From assembly GCA_965198755.1 (NCBI GenBank), contig OZ240673.1:2604001-2668000 (forward strand): DNA of 64,000 nucleotides. The letters are read 5' to 3'. This DNA is from BOG-908 sp963692875 (GTDB lineage Bacteria > Pseudomonadota > Alphaproteobacteria > Acetobacterales > Acetobacteraceae). The translations under genes were made by a program, and so were the position numbers. Positions 52,679 to 60,747 of this stretch are shown one piece after another; the first letter of the stretch is position 1, and each line of letters starts with the position of its first letter. The notes under the pieces were generated by a model that saw nothing but the letters and a program-made list of their open reading frames with translations, did not search any database and had not been told where the DNA came from.

Positions 52679-54796
52679 TTGAGCAACAACAAGCTTGCCA
52701 ACTGGCGCGTGACCCTTTCCGCAGCCGCAGCCCTCGGCACCGCGCACGCCGCCCGCGCCGAAGCACCCAGGCTCGTGGTCGACGCCGTCAGCGACGCCCA
52801 GACCGTAACGCTCCCTGGCAACGTCCGGCCCGAAGCCCTCCCCGGCAACGATCGCGGCCGCGTCGCAGACGACCTGGTGCTCGCGCACATGCAGCTGCTC
52901 CTGCAACGCCCCGCGCAGACCGACCACGCGCTCGACCGCCTGATGGCCGCTCAGCAGGACCGCTCCTCGCCCCTCTATCACAGCTGGCTGACCGCTGCGC
53001 AGTTCGGCGAGCAGTTCGGCCCCGCCTCGGCCGACGTCGCGGTGGTCGTGAGCTGGCTGCAGGCGCACGGTTTCACGGTCAACGGCGTCCAGCCCGGCCG
53101 CACCTTCATCGACTTCAGCGGCACTGCCGCCCAGGTGCGCCAAGCCTTCCAGACCGAGATACACGACCTCGACGTGGCCGGCGTGCACCACATCGCCAAC
53201 ATGACCAACCCGCGCATCCCCGCCGCCCTGTCCGGCGTGGTCGCCGGCGTGGTCTCGCTGCACGATTTCCGTCCGCACCCAGACTTCAAGCCGCGCCCGG
53301 CCTACACCTTCACCAGCGGCGGCAGCACGTTTGAAGCCGTGGTCCCCACCGACCTCGCCACCATCTACAACTTTAAGCCGCTGTTCGCCGCCGGCATCTC
53401 CGGCCAGGGCCAGTCCGTCGTGGTCATCGAGGACACCAACGTCTACAGCACCGCCAACTGGACCACGTTCCGCTCGGTGCTCGGCCTGTCCAGCTACACC
53501 GGCGGCAGCTTCACCCAAACGCACCCCACCGGCAGCAGCGCCTGCAGCAACCCCGGCATCGTCTCCGGCAACGAAAGCGAAGCCACGCTGGACGCCGAGT
53601 GGGCCAGCGCCGGCGCGCCGTCGGCAGCCATCGTGCTGGCCTCCTGCTCGGACACCAACACCACCTTCGGCGGGCTGATCGCGCTGCAGAACCTGATCAA
53701 TTCCAGCTCCCCGCCGGCCATCGTCAGCATAAGCTACGGCGAGTGCGAGGCGGAGAACGGTGCCACTGCCAACGCTGCCTTCAACACCGCCTACAAGCAG
53801 GCCGCGGCACTCGGCACGTCGGTGTTCGTCTCCGCCGGCGACGAGGGTGCCGCCAGCTGCGACGCCGACCTGACAAAAGCCACGCACGGCATCGCGGTCA
53901 GTGGCTTCGCCTCCACGCCGTATAACGTGGCGGTCGGCGGCACCGATTACGGCGACACCTACGCCGGCACCAACAGCACTTATTGGAACACCACCAACAC
54001 GAGCACGTACGGCTCGGCAAAATCCTACATCCCTGAAATACCCTGGAACGATTCCTGCGCCAGCGTGCTGCTCAGCACCGCCTCCGGCTACAGCACCACC
54101 TACGGCACCAGTGGCTTCTGCAACAGCACGACCGGCAAAGCCGACTACCTGACCACCGCCAGCGGCAGCGGCGGGCCCAGCGGCTGTGCCACCGGCACCG
54201 CGTCGACCGCAGGCGTGGTCAGCGGCACCTGCAAGGGTTACGCGAAACCGTCCTGGCAGAGCCTGGTCGGCAACCCGGCCGACGGCGTGCGCGACATCCC
54301 CGACGTCTCGCTGTTCGCCGCCAACGGCGTGTGGGGCCACTACTACGTCTATTGCGACAGCGACACGCAGGACGGCGGCGTGGCCTGCACCGGCGCGCCC
54401 AGCGGCTGGTCCGGCGCCGGCGGCACCTCGTTCGCATCCCCGATCGTGGCCGCAGTGCAGGCGCTGGTCAACCAGAAGCAGGGCGCCAAGCAGGGCAACC
54501 CGAACCCCACCTACTACAAGCTCGCTGCCGCCGAGTACGGCAGCAGCGGCAGCACCACCTGCAACTCGAGTAAGGGCAACACCGCCGCTACCAGCTGCAC
54601 CTTTTACGATGTGACGCTGGGCGACATGGACGTGGACTGCACCGGCACGCACAACTGCTACAAGCCGAGCGGCACCTACGGCGTGCTGTCCACCAGCAAC
54701 ACCACGTACAGCAAGGCTTATGGGACAGCGACGGGCTGGGACTTCTCGACGGGCATCGGCACGCTAAACGCGGCTAACCTGGTGGATAATTGGTAA
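52679..54796 (+). CDS. secreted S53 (sedolisin/kumamolisin-type) serine-carboxyl peptidase
   Basis: About 705 residues. A signal region (WRVTLSAAAALGTAHAARAE) leads to a pro-kumamolisin activation domain (DRLMAAQQDRSSPLYHSWLT, ADVAVVVSWLQAHGFTVNGV). The catalytic domain follows with E301 and D305 (NESEATLDAEWAS), the oxyanion Asp in VSAGDEGAASCDA and S584 in the GTSFASP motif. The late Asp cluster near GWDFSTGIG would bind calcium. Many cysteines in the C-terminal half suggest disulfides. Sedolisins work at acid pH outside the cell. The TTG at 52679 was chosen for its GGAGACGG site and immediate signal peptide. The stop TAA is the first part of a repeat. Confidence 0.88.
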   Translation: MSNNKLANWRVTLSAAAALGTAHAARAEAPRLVVDAVSDAQTVTLPGNVRPEALPGNDRGRVADDLVLAHMQLLLQRPAQTDHALDRLMAAQQDRSSPLYHSWLTAAQFGEQFGPASADVAVVVSWLQAHGFTVNGVQPGRTFIDFSGTAAQVRQAFQTEIHDLDVAGVHHIANMTNPRIPAALSGVVAGVVSLHDFRPHPDFKPRPAYTFTSGGSTFEAVVPTDLATIYNFKPLFAAGISGQGQSVVVIEDTNVYSTANWTTFRSVLGLSSYTGGSFTQTHPTGSSACSNPGIVSGNESEATLDAEWASAGAPSAAIVLASCSDTNTTFGGLIALQNLINSSSPPAIVSISYGECEAENGATANAAFNTAYKQAAALGTSVFVSAGDEGAASCDADLTKATHGIAVSGFASTPYNVAVGGTDYGDTYAGTNSTYWNTTNTSTYGSAKSYIPEIPWNDSCASVLLSTASGYSTTYGTSGFCNSTTGKADYLTTASGSGGPSGCATGTASTAGVVSGTCKGYAKPSWQSLVGNPADGVRDIPDVSLFAANGVWGHYYVYCDSDTQDGGVACTGAPSGWSGAGGTSFASPIVAAVQALVNQKQGAKQGNPNPTYYKLAAAEYGSSGSTTCNSSKGNTAATSCTFYDVTLGDMDVDCTGTHNCYKPSGTYGVLSTSNTTYSKAYGTATGWDFSTGIGTLNAANLVDNW

Positions 54797-54946
54797 GCAA
54801 GAAAGCAGTTCTTTTTTGAAAAAAAGAACCAAAAAACTTTTGTTCCTTGCTGCCGCGGACGGCTGAAACGACACGCTTCCGCACGCGAAACCTCAGGGAA
54901 CAAAAGTTTTTTGGTTCTTTTTTTTCAAAAAAGAACTGCTTGCTTT
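54796..54946. repeat. nested palindromic repeat, copy 24
   Basis: Both tips are GTTC/GAAC. The centre is the GGACGGCTGAAACGACACG subtype shared with copies 7 and 8. It begins within the protease stop codon (TAAGCAAG) and points toward the convergent hydratase gene. Confidence 0.92.
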
Positions 54947-54957
54947 CCTAACTCCTG

Positions 54958-55000
54958 AAACGACAGCAAGGGCCTACTTTCTTCAAGAAGAAGACTGTTG
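54958..55000. repeat. nested palindromic repeat, decayed half copy
   Basis: ACAGCAAGGGCCTACTTTCT followed by TCAAGAAGAAGACTG is a worn left arm just after copy 24. Confidence 0.5.
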
Positions 55001-55038
55001 CGTCCTGCTTGACTGCTCATCTCTTCAGCTAGCCAAAA

Positions 55039-55815
55039 TCACCTGTGCTGAAACACGGCGCTGCGTTTCTCCACGAACGCCGCCATCCCCTCCTTCTGAT
55101 CCGCCAGCGCGAACGCCGCGTGGAACAGCCGCCGCTCAGCCCGCAGGCCCTCGGCCAGCGTCGTCTCGAACGCCCGGCCCACCGCCTCCTTGACCATCAT
55201 CGCCACCGGCAGCGACATGCCCGAGATCGTCGCCGCGGTTTGCATCGCGTCCTGCATCAGCGCGGCCGCCGGCACCACGCGCGCCACCAACCCGGCACTC
55301 AGCGCCTCTGCCGCGTCGATCGTGCGCCCTGTCAGGCACATCTCCATCGCGCGCGCCTTGCCTACCGCGCGCGTCAGCCGCTGCGAGCCGCCAATGCCCG
55401 GGATCACGCCGAGCTTGATCTCCGGCTGGCCGAACTTCGCGGTGTCGGCGGCGAGGATGAAATCGCACATCATCGCCAGTTCGCAGCCGCCGCCCAGCGC
55501 CCAGCCGGCCACCGCGGCGACCACCGGCGTGCGCACCCGCGCCACCGCGTCCCAGCCGGCGAACCAGTCCGCAGCGTAAGCCTCCGCTGCCGAGAGGTGC
55601 TGCATCTCCTTGATGTCGGCGCCGGCGGCGAACGCGCGGTCGGACCCCGTGAGCACGATGCAGCCGACGCCCTCGTCCGCGTCGAACACGGTAAGTGCCG
55701 CGATCACGTCACGCATGACCTGCACGTTAAGCGCGTTCAGCGCGCGCGGCCTGTTAAGGGTGACGATGCCGACGCGGCCCTGCACCTCGGTCAGTATCGT
55801 TTCATAGGTGGCCAT
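55039..55815 (-). CDS. enoyl-CoA hydratase/isomerase family protein
   Basis: 258 residues. Crotonase motifs include NRPRALNALNVQVM, the oxyanion-hole stretch GSDRAFAAGADIKEMQHLSA and GWALGGGCELAMMCDFILAA with the catalytic Glu, then GQPEIKLGVIPGIGGSQRLT. It hydrates short-chain enoyl-CoA. In this cluster it probably converts methacrylyl-CoA to 3-hydroxyisobutyryl-CoA in valine breakdown, a contextual inference since it is downstream of mmsA and mmsB. The ATG at 55815 is clear. It is separated from mmsB by a repeat. Confidence 0.88.
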   Translation of the reverse strand: MATYETILTEVQGRVGIVTLNRPRALNALNVQVMRDVIAALTVFDADEGVGCIVLTGSDRAFAAGADIKEMQHLSAAEAYAADWFAGWDAVARVRTPVVAAVAGWALGGGCELAMMCDFILAADTAKFGQPEIKLGVIPGIGGSQRLTRAVGKARAMEMCLTGRTIDAAEALSAGLVARVVPAAALMQDAMQTAATISGMSLPVAMMVKEAVGRAFETTLAEGLRAERRLFHAAFALADQKEGMAAFVEKRSAVFQHR

Positions 55816-55843
55816 TCTACGTTCCTTGCGGCCGAACCAGTCA

Positions 55844-55972
55844 AGAAAGCAAGGCCTTCTTTTCTGAAGAAAAGAAGCAAAAGACTTTTATCCCTGCTGT
55901 CGCGAAGGTCTGCAGCACGCACCCAAGAGAACAAAAGTTTTTTGGTTCTTCAAAAAAGAACTACTTGCCTTG
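55844..55972. repeat. nested palindromic repeat, copy 25 (inside the valine cluster)
   Basis: Left arm CTTCTTTTCTGAAGAAAAGAAG; the right arm has lost part of its first strand (GGTTCTTCAAAAAAGAACTA). Centre with GTCTGCAGCACGCACCC. It lies between mmsB and the hydratase gene. Confidence 0.88.
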
Positions 55973-56005
55973 CCTGTCACCGGCCAACGATATGCCCTAG
56001 CGCAT

Positions 56006-56896
56006 TCAAGCGGAGTTAGAGCGCGCGCGGATGGCGTTGATGACGGCGGAGAAATCCGCGCCGGCATCGCCTTCCTGGTCCAGCGCGGTGTAGATGTCGG
56101 CTGCGTGCCGGCCCATCGCGGTGTCCGCGCCACACGCTTCGGCCGCCTGCCGCGCCAGGTTCAAGTCCTTCAGCATCAGCACGGCCGCAAATCCCGCACG
56201 GTAGCCGTTGTTCGCCGGACTGGTCGGCACCGGACCAGGCACCGGGCAATTGGTCGTCAGCGCCCAGCACTGCCCTGACGAGGCCGACGCCACGTCGTAG
56301 AGCGCCTCGTGCGAGAGGCCGAGTTTCTCGCCCAGCACGAACGCCTCTGACACGCCGATCATCGAGATGCCGAGGATCATGTTGTTGCATATCTTCGCCG
56401 CCTGCCCCGCGCCGGCCGCACCGCACTGCACGATCCTACGCCCCATGGCCGAGAGCACCGGCTGCGCCTCGGCGAACGCCGCGTCGTCGCCGCCAACCAT
56501 GAAGGTCAGCGTGGCCGCCGCGGCACCGCCGGTGCCGCCGGAGACCGGCGCGTCCAGGCTCGCCATGCCCGCCGCCGCCGCCATCCGATGCGCCTCGCGC
56601 GCGCTCTCCACGTCGATGGTCGACGAGTCGATGAACAACGTGCCTGGCCGCGCCACAGCGAGCAGATCGCCGTACGCCGCCAGCACGTGGCGGCCCGCAG
56701 GCAGCATGGTCACCACCACGTCCGCATCGCGCACCGCCGCGCGCGCGTCCGCTTCGGGCGCGACACCCTTTGCCCGCGCAGCCTGCATCGCCGCGTCCGA
56801 GAGGTCGAAGCCGGACACGCTGTGCCCCGCCGCCACCAGGTTGCCCGACATCGGCGTGCCCATGTTGCCGAGACCGATGAATCCAATTCTTGCCAT
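56006..56896 (-). CDS. mmsB: 3-hydroxyisobutyrate dehydrogenase
   Basis: 296 residues, the usual length. The NAD-binding start is IGFIGLGNMGTPMSGNLVAA, followed by the substrate signature SLDAPVSGGTGGAAAATLTF and the catalytic Lys in AGQAAKICNNMILGISMIG. It oxidises 3-hydroxyisobutyrate to methylmalonate semialdehyde in valine degradation. The ATG at 56896 lies eight bases after the mmsA stop, so the two are co-transcribed. Confidence 0.93.
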   Translation of the reverse strand: MARIGFIGLGNMGTPMSGNLVAAGHSVSGFDLSDAAMQAARAKGVAPEADARAAVRDADVVVTMLPAGRHVLAAYGDLLAVARPGTLFIDSSTIDVESAREAHRMAAAAGMASLDAPVSGGTGGAAAATLTFMVGGDDAAFAEAQPVLSAMGRRIVQCGAAGAGQAAKICNNMILGISMIGVSEAFVLGEKLGLSHEALYDVASASSGQCWALTTNCPVPGPVPTSPANNGYRAGFAAVLMLKDLNLARQAAEACGADTAMGRHAADIYTALDQEGDAGADFSAVINAIRARSNSA

Positions 56897-56904
56897 GACT
56901 CGTC

Positions 56905-58416
56905 TCAGGACATCGTCGGGATGACGAAGCTGGAGCCGGCGCCGCCCGCAGCGTTCTTCACGTTGGAAGTCCAGCGCTGCGTCACCGTCTTGGTCTTGGT
57001 GTAGAACCGGATCGAGTCCGGCCCGTGCTGGTTGAGGTCACCGAAGCCGGAGCGCTTCCAGCCACCGAAGGTATGATAGGCGATCGGCACCGGTATCGGT
57101 ACGTTCACCCCCACCATCCCCGCCTGCACGCGGGTCGAAAAATCGCGCGCCGCGTCGCCGTCGCGGGTGAAGATGGCAACGCCGTTGCCATACTCGTGAT
57201 CGTTGCAAAGCTTGAGCGCACCTTCGTAGTCTGCCGCGCGTGCGATGCTCAGCACCGGGCCAAATATCTCCTCGCGGTAGATGCGCATTTCCGGCGTCAC
57301 GTGGTCGAACAGGCTGCCGCCGACGAAGAACCCGTCCTCGTAGCCCTGCATGCGGAAGTCGCGGCCGTCCACCAGCAGATGCGCCCCTTCGGCCTGCCCG
57401 ACGCGCACGTAGTCGTGCACTCGCTGCACCGCCTCGCGCGTCACCATCGGGCCGTAATCGGCCGCCTCGTCGGTCGACGTGCCGATGCGCAATGCTTCCA
57501 CCCGCGGCACCAGCCGTCGCACCAGCTCGTCTACGGTACCCTCGCCCACCGGCACCGCCACCGAGATCGCCATGCACCGCTCGCCGGCGCTGCCGTAGCC
57601 CGCACCCACCAGCGAGTCCACGGCAAGATCCATGTCCGCATCTGGCATGATCACCATGTGGTTCTTCGCACCGCCGAAACACTGCGCGCGCTTGCCGTGC
57701 CGCGCCGCAACTTCGTAGATGTAGGCGGCAATCGGCGTGGATCCCACGAAGCCCACCGCGCGTATCCGCGGCTCCTCCAGGATCGCGTCCACCGCCGCGC
57801 GGTCGCCGTTGACTACGTTGAAGATGCCGGGCGGCAACCCTGCCTCGATGAACAGCTCGGCCAGGCGCAACGGCACGGACGGGTCACGCTCGGACGGCTT
57901 GAGCAGGAACGCGTTGCCGCACGCGATCGCCGGTGCCGCCTTCCACAGCGGGATCATCGCCGGGAAGTTGAACGGCGTGATGCCGGCCACCACGCCCAGC
58001 GGCTGGCGCATGGAATACACGTCGATGCCGGTGCCCGCCGCCTCGGTGTACTCGCCCTTCAGCAGATGCGGTATGCCGATGGCGAACTCGGCCACCTCCA
58101 GTCCGCGCTGCACGTCGCCGCGGGAGTCCGGGATCGTCTTGCCGTGCTCGGCGCTGAGCAGCCGCGCCAGCTCGTCCATGTGCACGTTGAGCAGCTCGAC
58201 AAACCGCATCAGCACGCGCGCGCGGCGCTGCGGATTGGTCGCCGCCCAGCCCGGCTGCGCCGCTTCAGCGTTGCTGACGGCCTGCTTTACTTCCTCGGCC
58301 GAGGCCAGTGGCACTCGCGCCTGCACCTGCCCAGTGTTGGGGTCGAACACGTCGGCGAACCGGTCCGACACGCCGGCCACGTGCCGCCCGCCGATGAAAT
58401 GCGTCAGCTCCCGCAT
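56905..58416 (-). CDS. mmsA: methylmalonate-semialdehyde dehydrogenase (CoA-acylating)
   Basis: 503 residues. MmsA-type aldehyde dehydrogenase: the N-terminus is ELTHFIGGRHVAGVSDRFAD, NAD binding follows with ITPFNFPAMIPLWKAAPAIA, and the catalytic Cys is in GSAGERCMAISVAVPVGEGT. GGAKNHMVIMPDAD replaces the usual ELGGK Glu region, as expected for this CoA-dependent subgroup. It produces propionyl-CoA from methylmalonate semialdehyde. The ATG at 58416 (GGGAGAG upstream) was preferred over 58449. First gene of the valine cluster. Confidence 0.93.
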   Translation of the reverse strand: MRELTHFIGGRHVAGVSDRFADVFDPNTGQVQARVPLASAEEVKQAVSNAEAAQPGWAATNPQRRARVLMRFVELLNVHMDELARLLSAEHGKTIPDSRGDVQRGLEVAEFAIGIPHLLKGEYTEAAGTGIDVYSMRQPLGVVAGITPFNFPAMIPLWKAAPAIACGNAFLLKPSERDPSVPLRLAELFIEAGLPPGIFNVVNGDRAAVDAILEEPRIRAVGFVGSTPIAAYIYEVAARHGKRAQCFGGAKNHMVIMPDADMDLAVDSLVGAGYGSAGERCMAISVAVPVGEGTVDELVRRLVPRVEALRIGTSTDEAADYGPMVTREAVQRVHDYVRVGQAEGAHLLVDGRDFRMQGYEDGFFVGGSLFDHVTPEMRIYREEIFGPVLSIARAADYEGALKLCNDHEYGNGVAIFTRDGDAARDFSTRVQAGMVGVNVPIPVPIAYHTFGGWKRSGFGDLNQHGPDSIRFYTKTKTVTQRWTSNVKNAAGGAGSSFVIPTMS

Positions 58417-58510
58417 CACGTCTCTCCCGTTGTTCTTGCGCTCGTTCAAAGCACGGCATGGGCTCGCCGGCCAGGACCGGGGGTGTTTCAGCGCTGGCGG
58501 GAGGCAGGAG

Positions 58511-58581
58511 AAAGAAAGCGCTTCTTTTTGAAAAAAGAAGCAAAAACTTTTGGCTCTGCTGTCGCGGAGGGTCCTGCTAGG
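58511..58581. repeat. nested palindromic repeat, left half of a split copy
   Basis: Left arm CTTCTTTTTGAAAAAAGAAG plus the centre start (CTGCTGTCGCGGAGGG). The matching right half appears about 370 bp away at 58947-59008. Confidence 0.75.
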
Positions 58582-58946
58582 TGCGTTTTTCGGGACAGAG
58601 TTTCGGGCTCTGCCGTCGAGAGGTGACTGCTTGGCTTGGCTGTCACTGATCGACGTCTGAGGCTGCTGAAGGGGAACCGAGCGGGCTTACTGACGAGTCT
58701 TGTAGCCCCAAAAGATTCTCGACCAGAACCGCCTTGCTCAGCGCCGGACAGGCTCGCGCTATTGCGAAAGGACGGAGGCGTCAGCGTCCCGGCCTGCATC
58801 CCGCTCGCCGCGCGGCATCGGACGTGTCGAGAGCACACGCATAGCCTCAGCGGACACGCACAGCTGCCCTCGCGTCCGGGCTCGAGGGGGACGCGACCAG
58901 CATTGCCTTGGAAAACCTGTCCTCTGTGCTGCGCGCCAACTGAACG
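58582..58946. other. sequence lying between two repeat halves
   Basis: About 365 bp with no convincing gene between the separated halves of a repeat, upstream of both mmsA (minus) and the GST gene (plus). It must include the mmsA promoter. It may be an insertion into the repeat, or two half copies may have come together by chance. Confidence 0.4.
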
Positions 58947-59008
58947 GTCCGCGACAGCCGAGACAAAAGCTTTTTGCTTCTTTTTCTCGAAAAAGAAGGC
59001 CTTCCTTT
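58947..59008. repeat. nested palindromic repeat, right half of a split copy
   Basis: GGTCCGCGACAGCCGAGACA leads into a right arm CTTCTTTTTCTCGAAAAAGAAG and GGCCTTCCTTTC. It ends about 45 bp before the GST start codon. Confidence 0.75.
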
Positions 59009-59052
59009 CTTCTGCAGCCCCCGCCAAAATTCCCCCAAAAGGGGGCACCACC

Positions 59053-59709
59053 ATGCCGGAAGAACTCGTCTTCTACACCAACCCGATGTCGCGCGGCCGC
59101 ATAGTCCGCTGGATGCTCGAGGAGGTGGGCGAGCCCTACCACACCGAGATCCTGGAGTTCGGCGCCGCCATGAAGTCGCCGGAGTTCCTCGCCGTCAACC
59201 CGATGGGCAAGGTCCCGACGCTCCGGCACGGAAAGGTGGTCGTCACCGAGTGCGCCGCCATCTGCGCCTACCTCGCCGACGCGTTTCCTGCCCACAGTCT
59301 CGCACCCGGCGCCACCGATGCGCAGCGCGGGCCATACTACCGGTGGCTGTTCTTTGGTGCGGGGCCGCTGGAAGCCGCCACCACCAACAAGACCCTGCGT
59401 TTGGAGGTGCCGGAAGGCCGCCAGGGCATGGCCGGCTACGGCACGCTGGCCCAGGTGCTGGACACGCTGGAGACTGCGTTGACTGTGCAGGACTACCTCG
59501 TCGGCAACCGTTTCTCGGCCGCCGACGTGTACGTTGGCTCGCAGATCGTGTTCGGACTGATGTTCGGCACGATGGACAGGCGCCCCGCCTTCGAAGCCTA
59601 CGTCGCGCGCTTCAACGACCGGCCGGCAGCCGTCCGCGCCCGCGCCATCGACGACAAGCTGATTGCCGAGAAGCAGGCCGCCCAGGCCGCCGCCGCACAG
59701 GTCTCGTGA
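59053..59709 (+). CDS. glutathione S-transferase family protein
   Basis: 218 residues. The N-terminal thioredoxin-like domain (VFYTNPMSRGRIVRWMLEEV, NPMGKVPTLRHGKVVVTECA) holds the cis-Pro and the glutathione gamma-Glu binding E-C/S motif. The all-helical C-terminal domain has YLVGNRFSAADVYVGSQIVF, the N-capping box region. It probably conjugates or reduces unknown substrates with glutathione. The ATG at 59053 follows GGGGGC. A small membrane-protein gene starts 64 bp downstream. Confidence 0.9.
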   Translation: MPEELVFYTNPMSRGRIVRWMLEEVGEPYHTEILEFGAAMKSPEFLAVNPMGKVPTLRHGKVVVTECAAICAYLADAFPAHSLAPGATDAQRGPYYRWLFFGAGPLEAATTNKTLRLEVPEGRQGMAGYGTLAQVLDTLETALTVQDYLVGNRFSAADVYVGSQIVFGLMFGTMDRRPAFEAYVARFNDRPAAVRARAIDDKLIAEKQAAQAAAAQVS

Positions 59710-59773
59710 CCGGGGCTGCGCGAACGACACTCCTCGTGCCACGTTTGCCCGCCAGCAAGCAGGAGCATCGTTC

Positions 59774-60079
59774 ATGGCCAGCATCTTCCCGTATATCGGC
59801 ACCGCGGTTGCCATCGCCGGCGGCGACAAGCTCGCCGGCGATAAATCCTACCTCGGCCTGTTCCGCCACCTCGGCTGGTCGCGCGGCGACATGAAGCTGG
59901 CCGCCGGCGCCGAACTGGCCGGCGGTCTGATGATGACCATCAAACCGACTCGCCGGATGGGCAGCGCGCTGGTGGCGGCGGCTTCGGCCTGCGTGCTGTA
60001 CAGCGAGCTTCGGCATGGGGATTCGAAGCTGGCGACGTCGCGCGCGCTGGTGCTGCTGGCGGCGTTGTCGGGGTTGTAG
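59774..60079 (+). CDS. small membrane protein, DoxX/DUF-like (hypothetical)
   Basis: 101 residues with about three hydrophobic segments (FPYIGTAVAIAGG, LAAGAELAGGLMMTI, ALVAAASACVLYS). A good AGGAG site sits eight bases before the ATG. No precise family is recognised; short proteins of this type are often annotated as DoxX-like or DUF4267-like. It is likely co-transcribed with the GST gene. The stop codon adjoins a repeat. Confidence 0.65.
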   Translation: MASIFPYIGTAVAIAGGDKLAGDKSYLGLFRHLGWSRGDMKLAAGAELAGGLMMTIKPTRRMGSALVAAASACVLYSELRHGDSKLATSRALVLLAALSGL

Positions 60080-60227
60080 AAAGCAAGCAAGCAAGGCCTT
60101 CTTTTTCGAGAAAAAGAAGCAAAAAGCTTTTGTCACGGCTGTCGCGGACTCTCCCACACGACGCGCCCAAGGGAACAAAAGTTTTTTGGTTCTTTTTTTC
60201 AAAAAAGAACCGCTTGCCTTGCTTGAC
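60079..60227. repeat. nested palindromic repeat, copy 26
   Basis: Full copy between convergent genes: left tip CTTC/GAAG, centre CTGTCGCGGACTCTCCCACA with CCCAAGGGAAC, right tip GTTC/GAAC. It starts at the last base of the membrane-protein stop. Confidence 0.92.
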
Positions 60228-60254
60228 GCACGTCAACATTGGAGTCCGACGGTG

Positions 60255-60593
60255 TCAAAGCGCCGCCTCGCCGAGCTCCCCGGTCCGTATCCGCACCGCC
60301 CGCCCCAGATCCACCACGAATATCTTGCCGTCGCCGATCTTGCCGGTATGTGCCGAGCGGGCGATCGCCTCGACCACCGCGTCCACCTGGTCCGACGGCA
60401 CCGCCACCTCGATCTTCACCTTCGGCAGGAAGCTCACGTGGTATTCCGCCCCGCGATAGATTTCCGTCTGGCCCTTTTGCCGGCCGAAGCCCTTCACCTC
60501 CGTCACCGTGAGGCCCTGCACGCCGAGCGGAGTCAGGGACTCGCGCACGTCGTCCAGCTTGAAGGGTTTGACGATGGCGATCACCAGCTTCAT
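60255..60593 (-). CDS. glnB: nitrogen regulatory protein P-II
   Basis: 112 residues. The start KLVIAIVKPFKLDDVRESLT, T-loop uridylylation site Y51 (TEIYRGAEYHVSFLPKVKIE) and ATP-binding signature (TGKIGDGKIFVVDL) are all present. It integrates 2-oxoglutarate, ATP/ADP and glutamine signals. GlnB and GlnK cannot be told apart for certain: neither glnA nor amtB is adjacent. It stands alone, divergent from a ubiH-like gene. Confidence 0.9.
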   Translation of the reverse strand: MKLVIAIVKPFKLDDVRESLTPLGVQGLTVTEVKGFGRQKGQTEIYRGAEYHVSFLPKVKIEVAVPSDQVDAVVEAIARSAHTGKIGDGKIFVVDLGRAVRIRTGELGEAAL

Positions 60594-60652
60594 CTCGGCA
60601 TCCTCAAGTTGGGCGGCACGCCGGACGCCGGGTGCGGCAGGAATCGTTGCCC

Positions 60653-60671
60653 TCCAAGAAACGTGCCGTGG
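60653..60671 (-). promoter_or_regulatory. weak candidate sigma-54 promoter for the P-II gene
   Basis: On the minus strand CGGCACGTTTCTTGGAG has GG, ten bases, then GG, close to the -24 GG / -12 GC pattern but with the -12 C missing. It lies about 65 bp upstream of the P-II start. Nitrogen genes often use sigma-54, which is why it is noted. Confidence 0.25.
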
Positions 60672-60747
60672 TTGTGGGCGGCGTCGGGCCTCGCGGACTG
60701 GTGGTGTATGCCCATGTTTTGGGCAGTGGAAGTGGAGGGTCGCCGGA

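Noticed and set aside
52265..54652. A 795-codon minus-strand frame
   Set aside because: It is a shadow of the S53 protease, dominated by Gly/Ala/Val with no domain.
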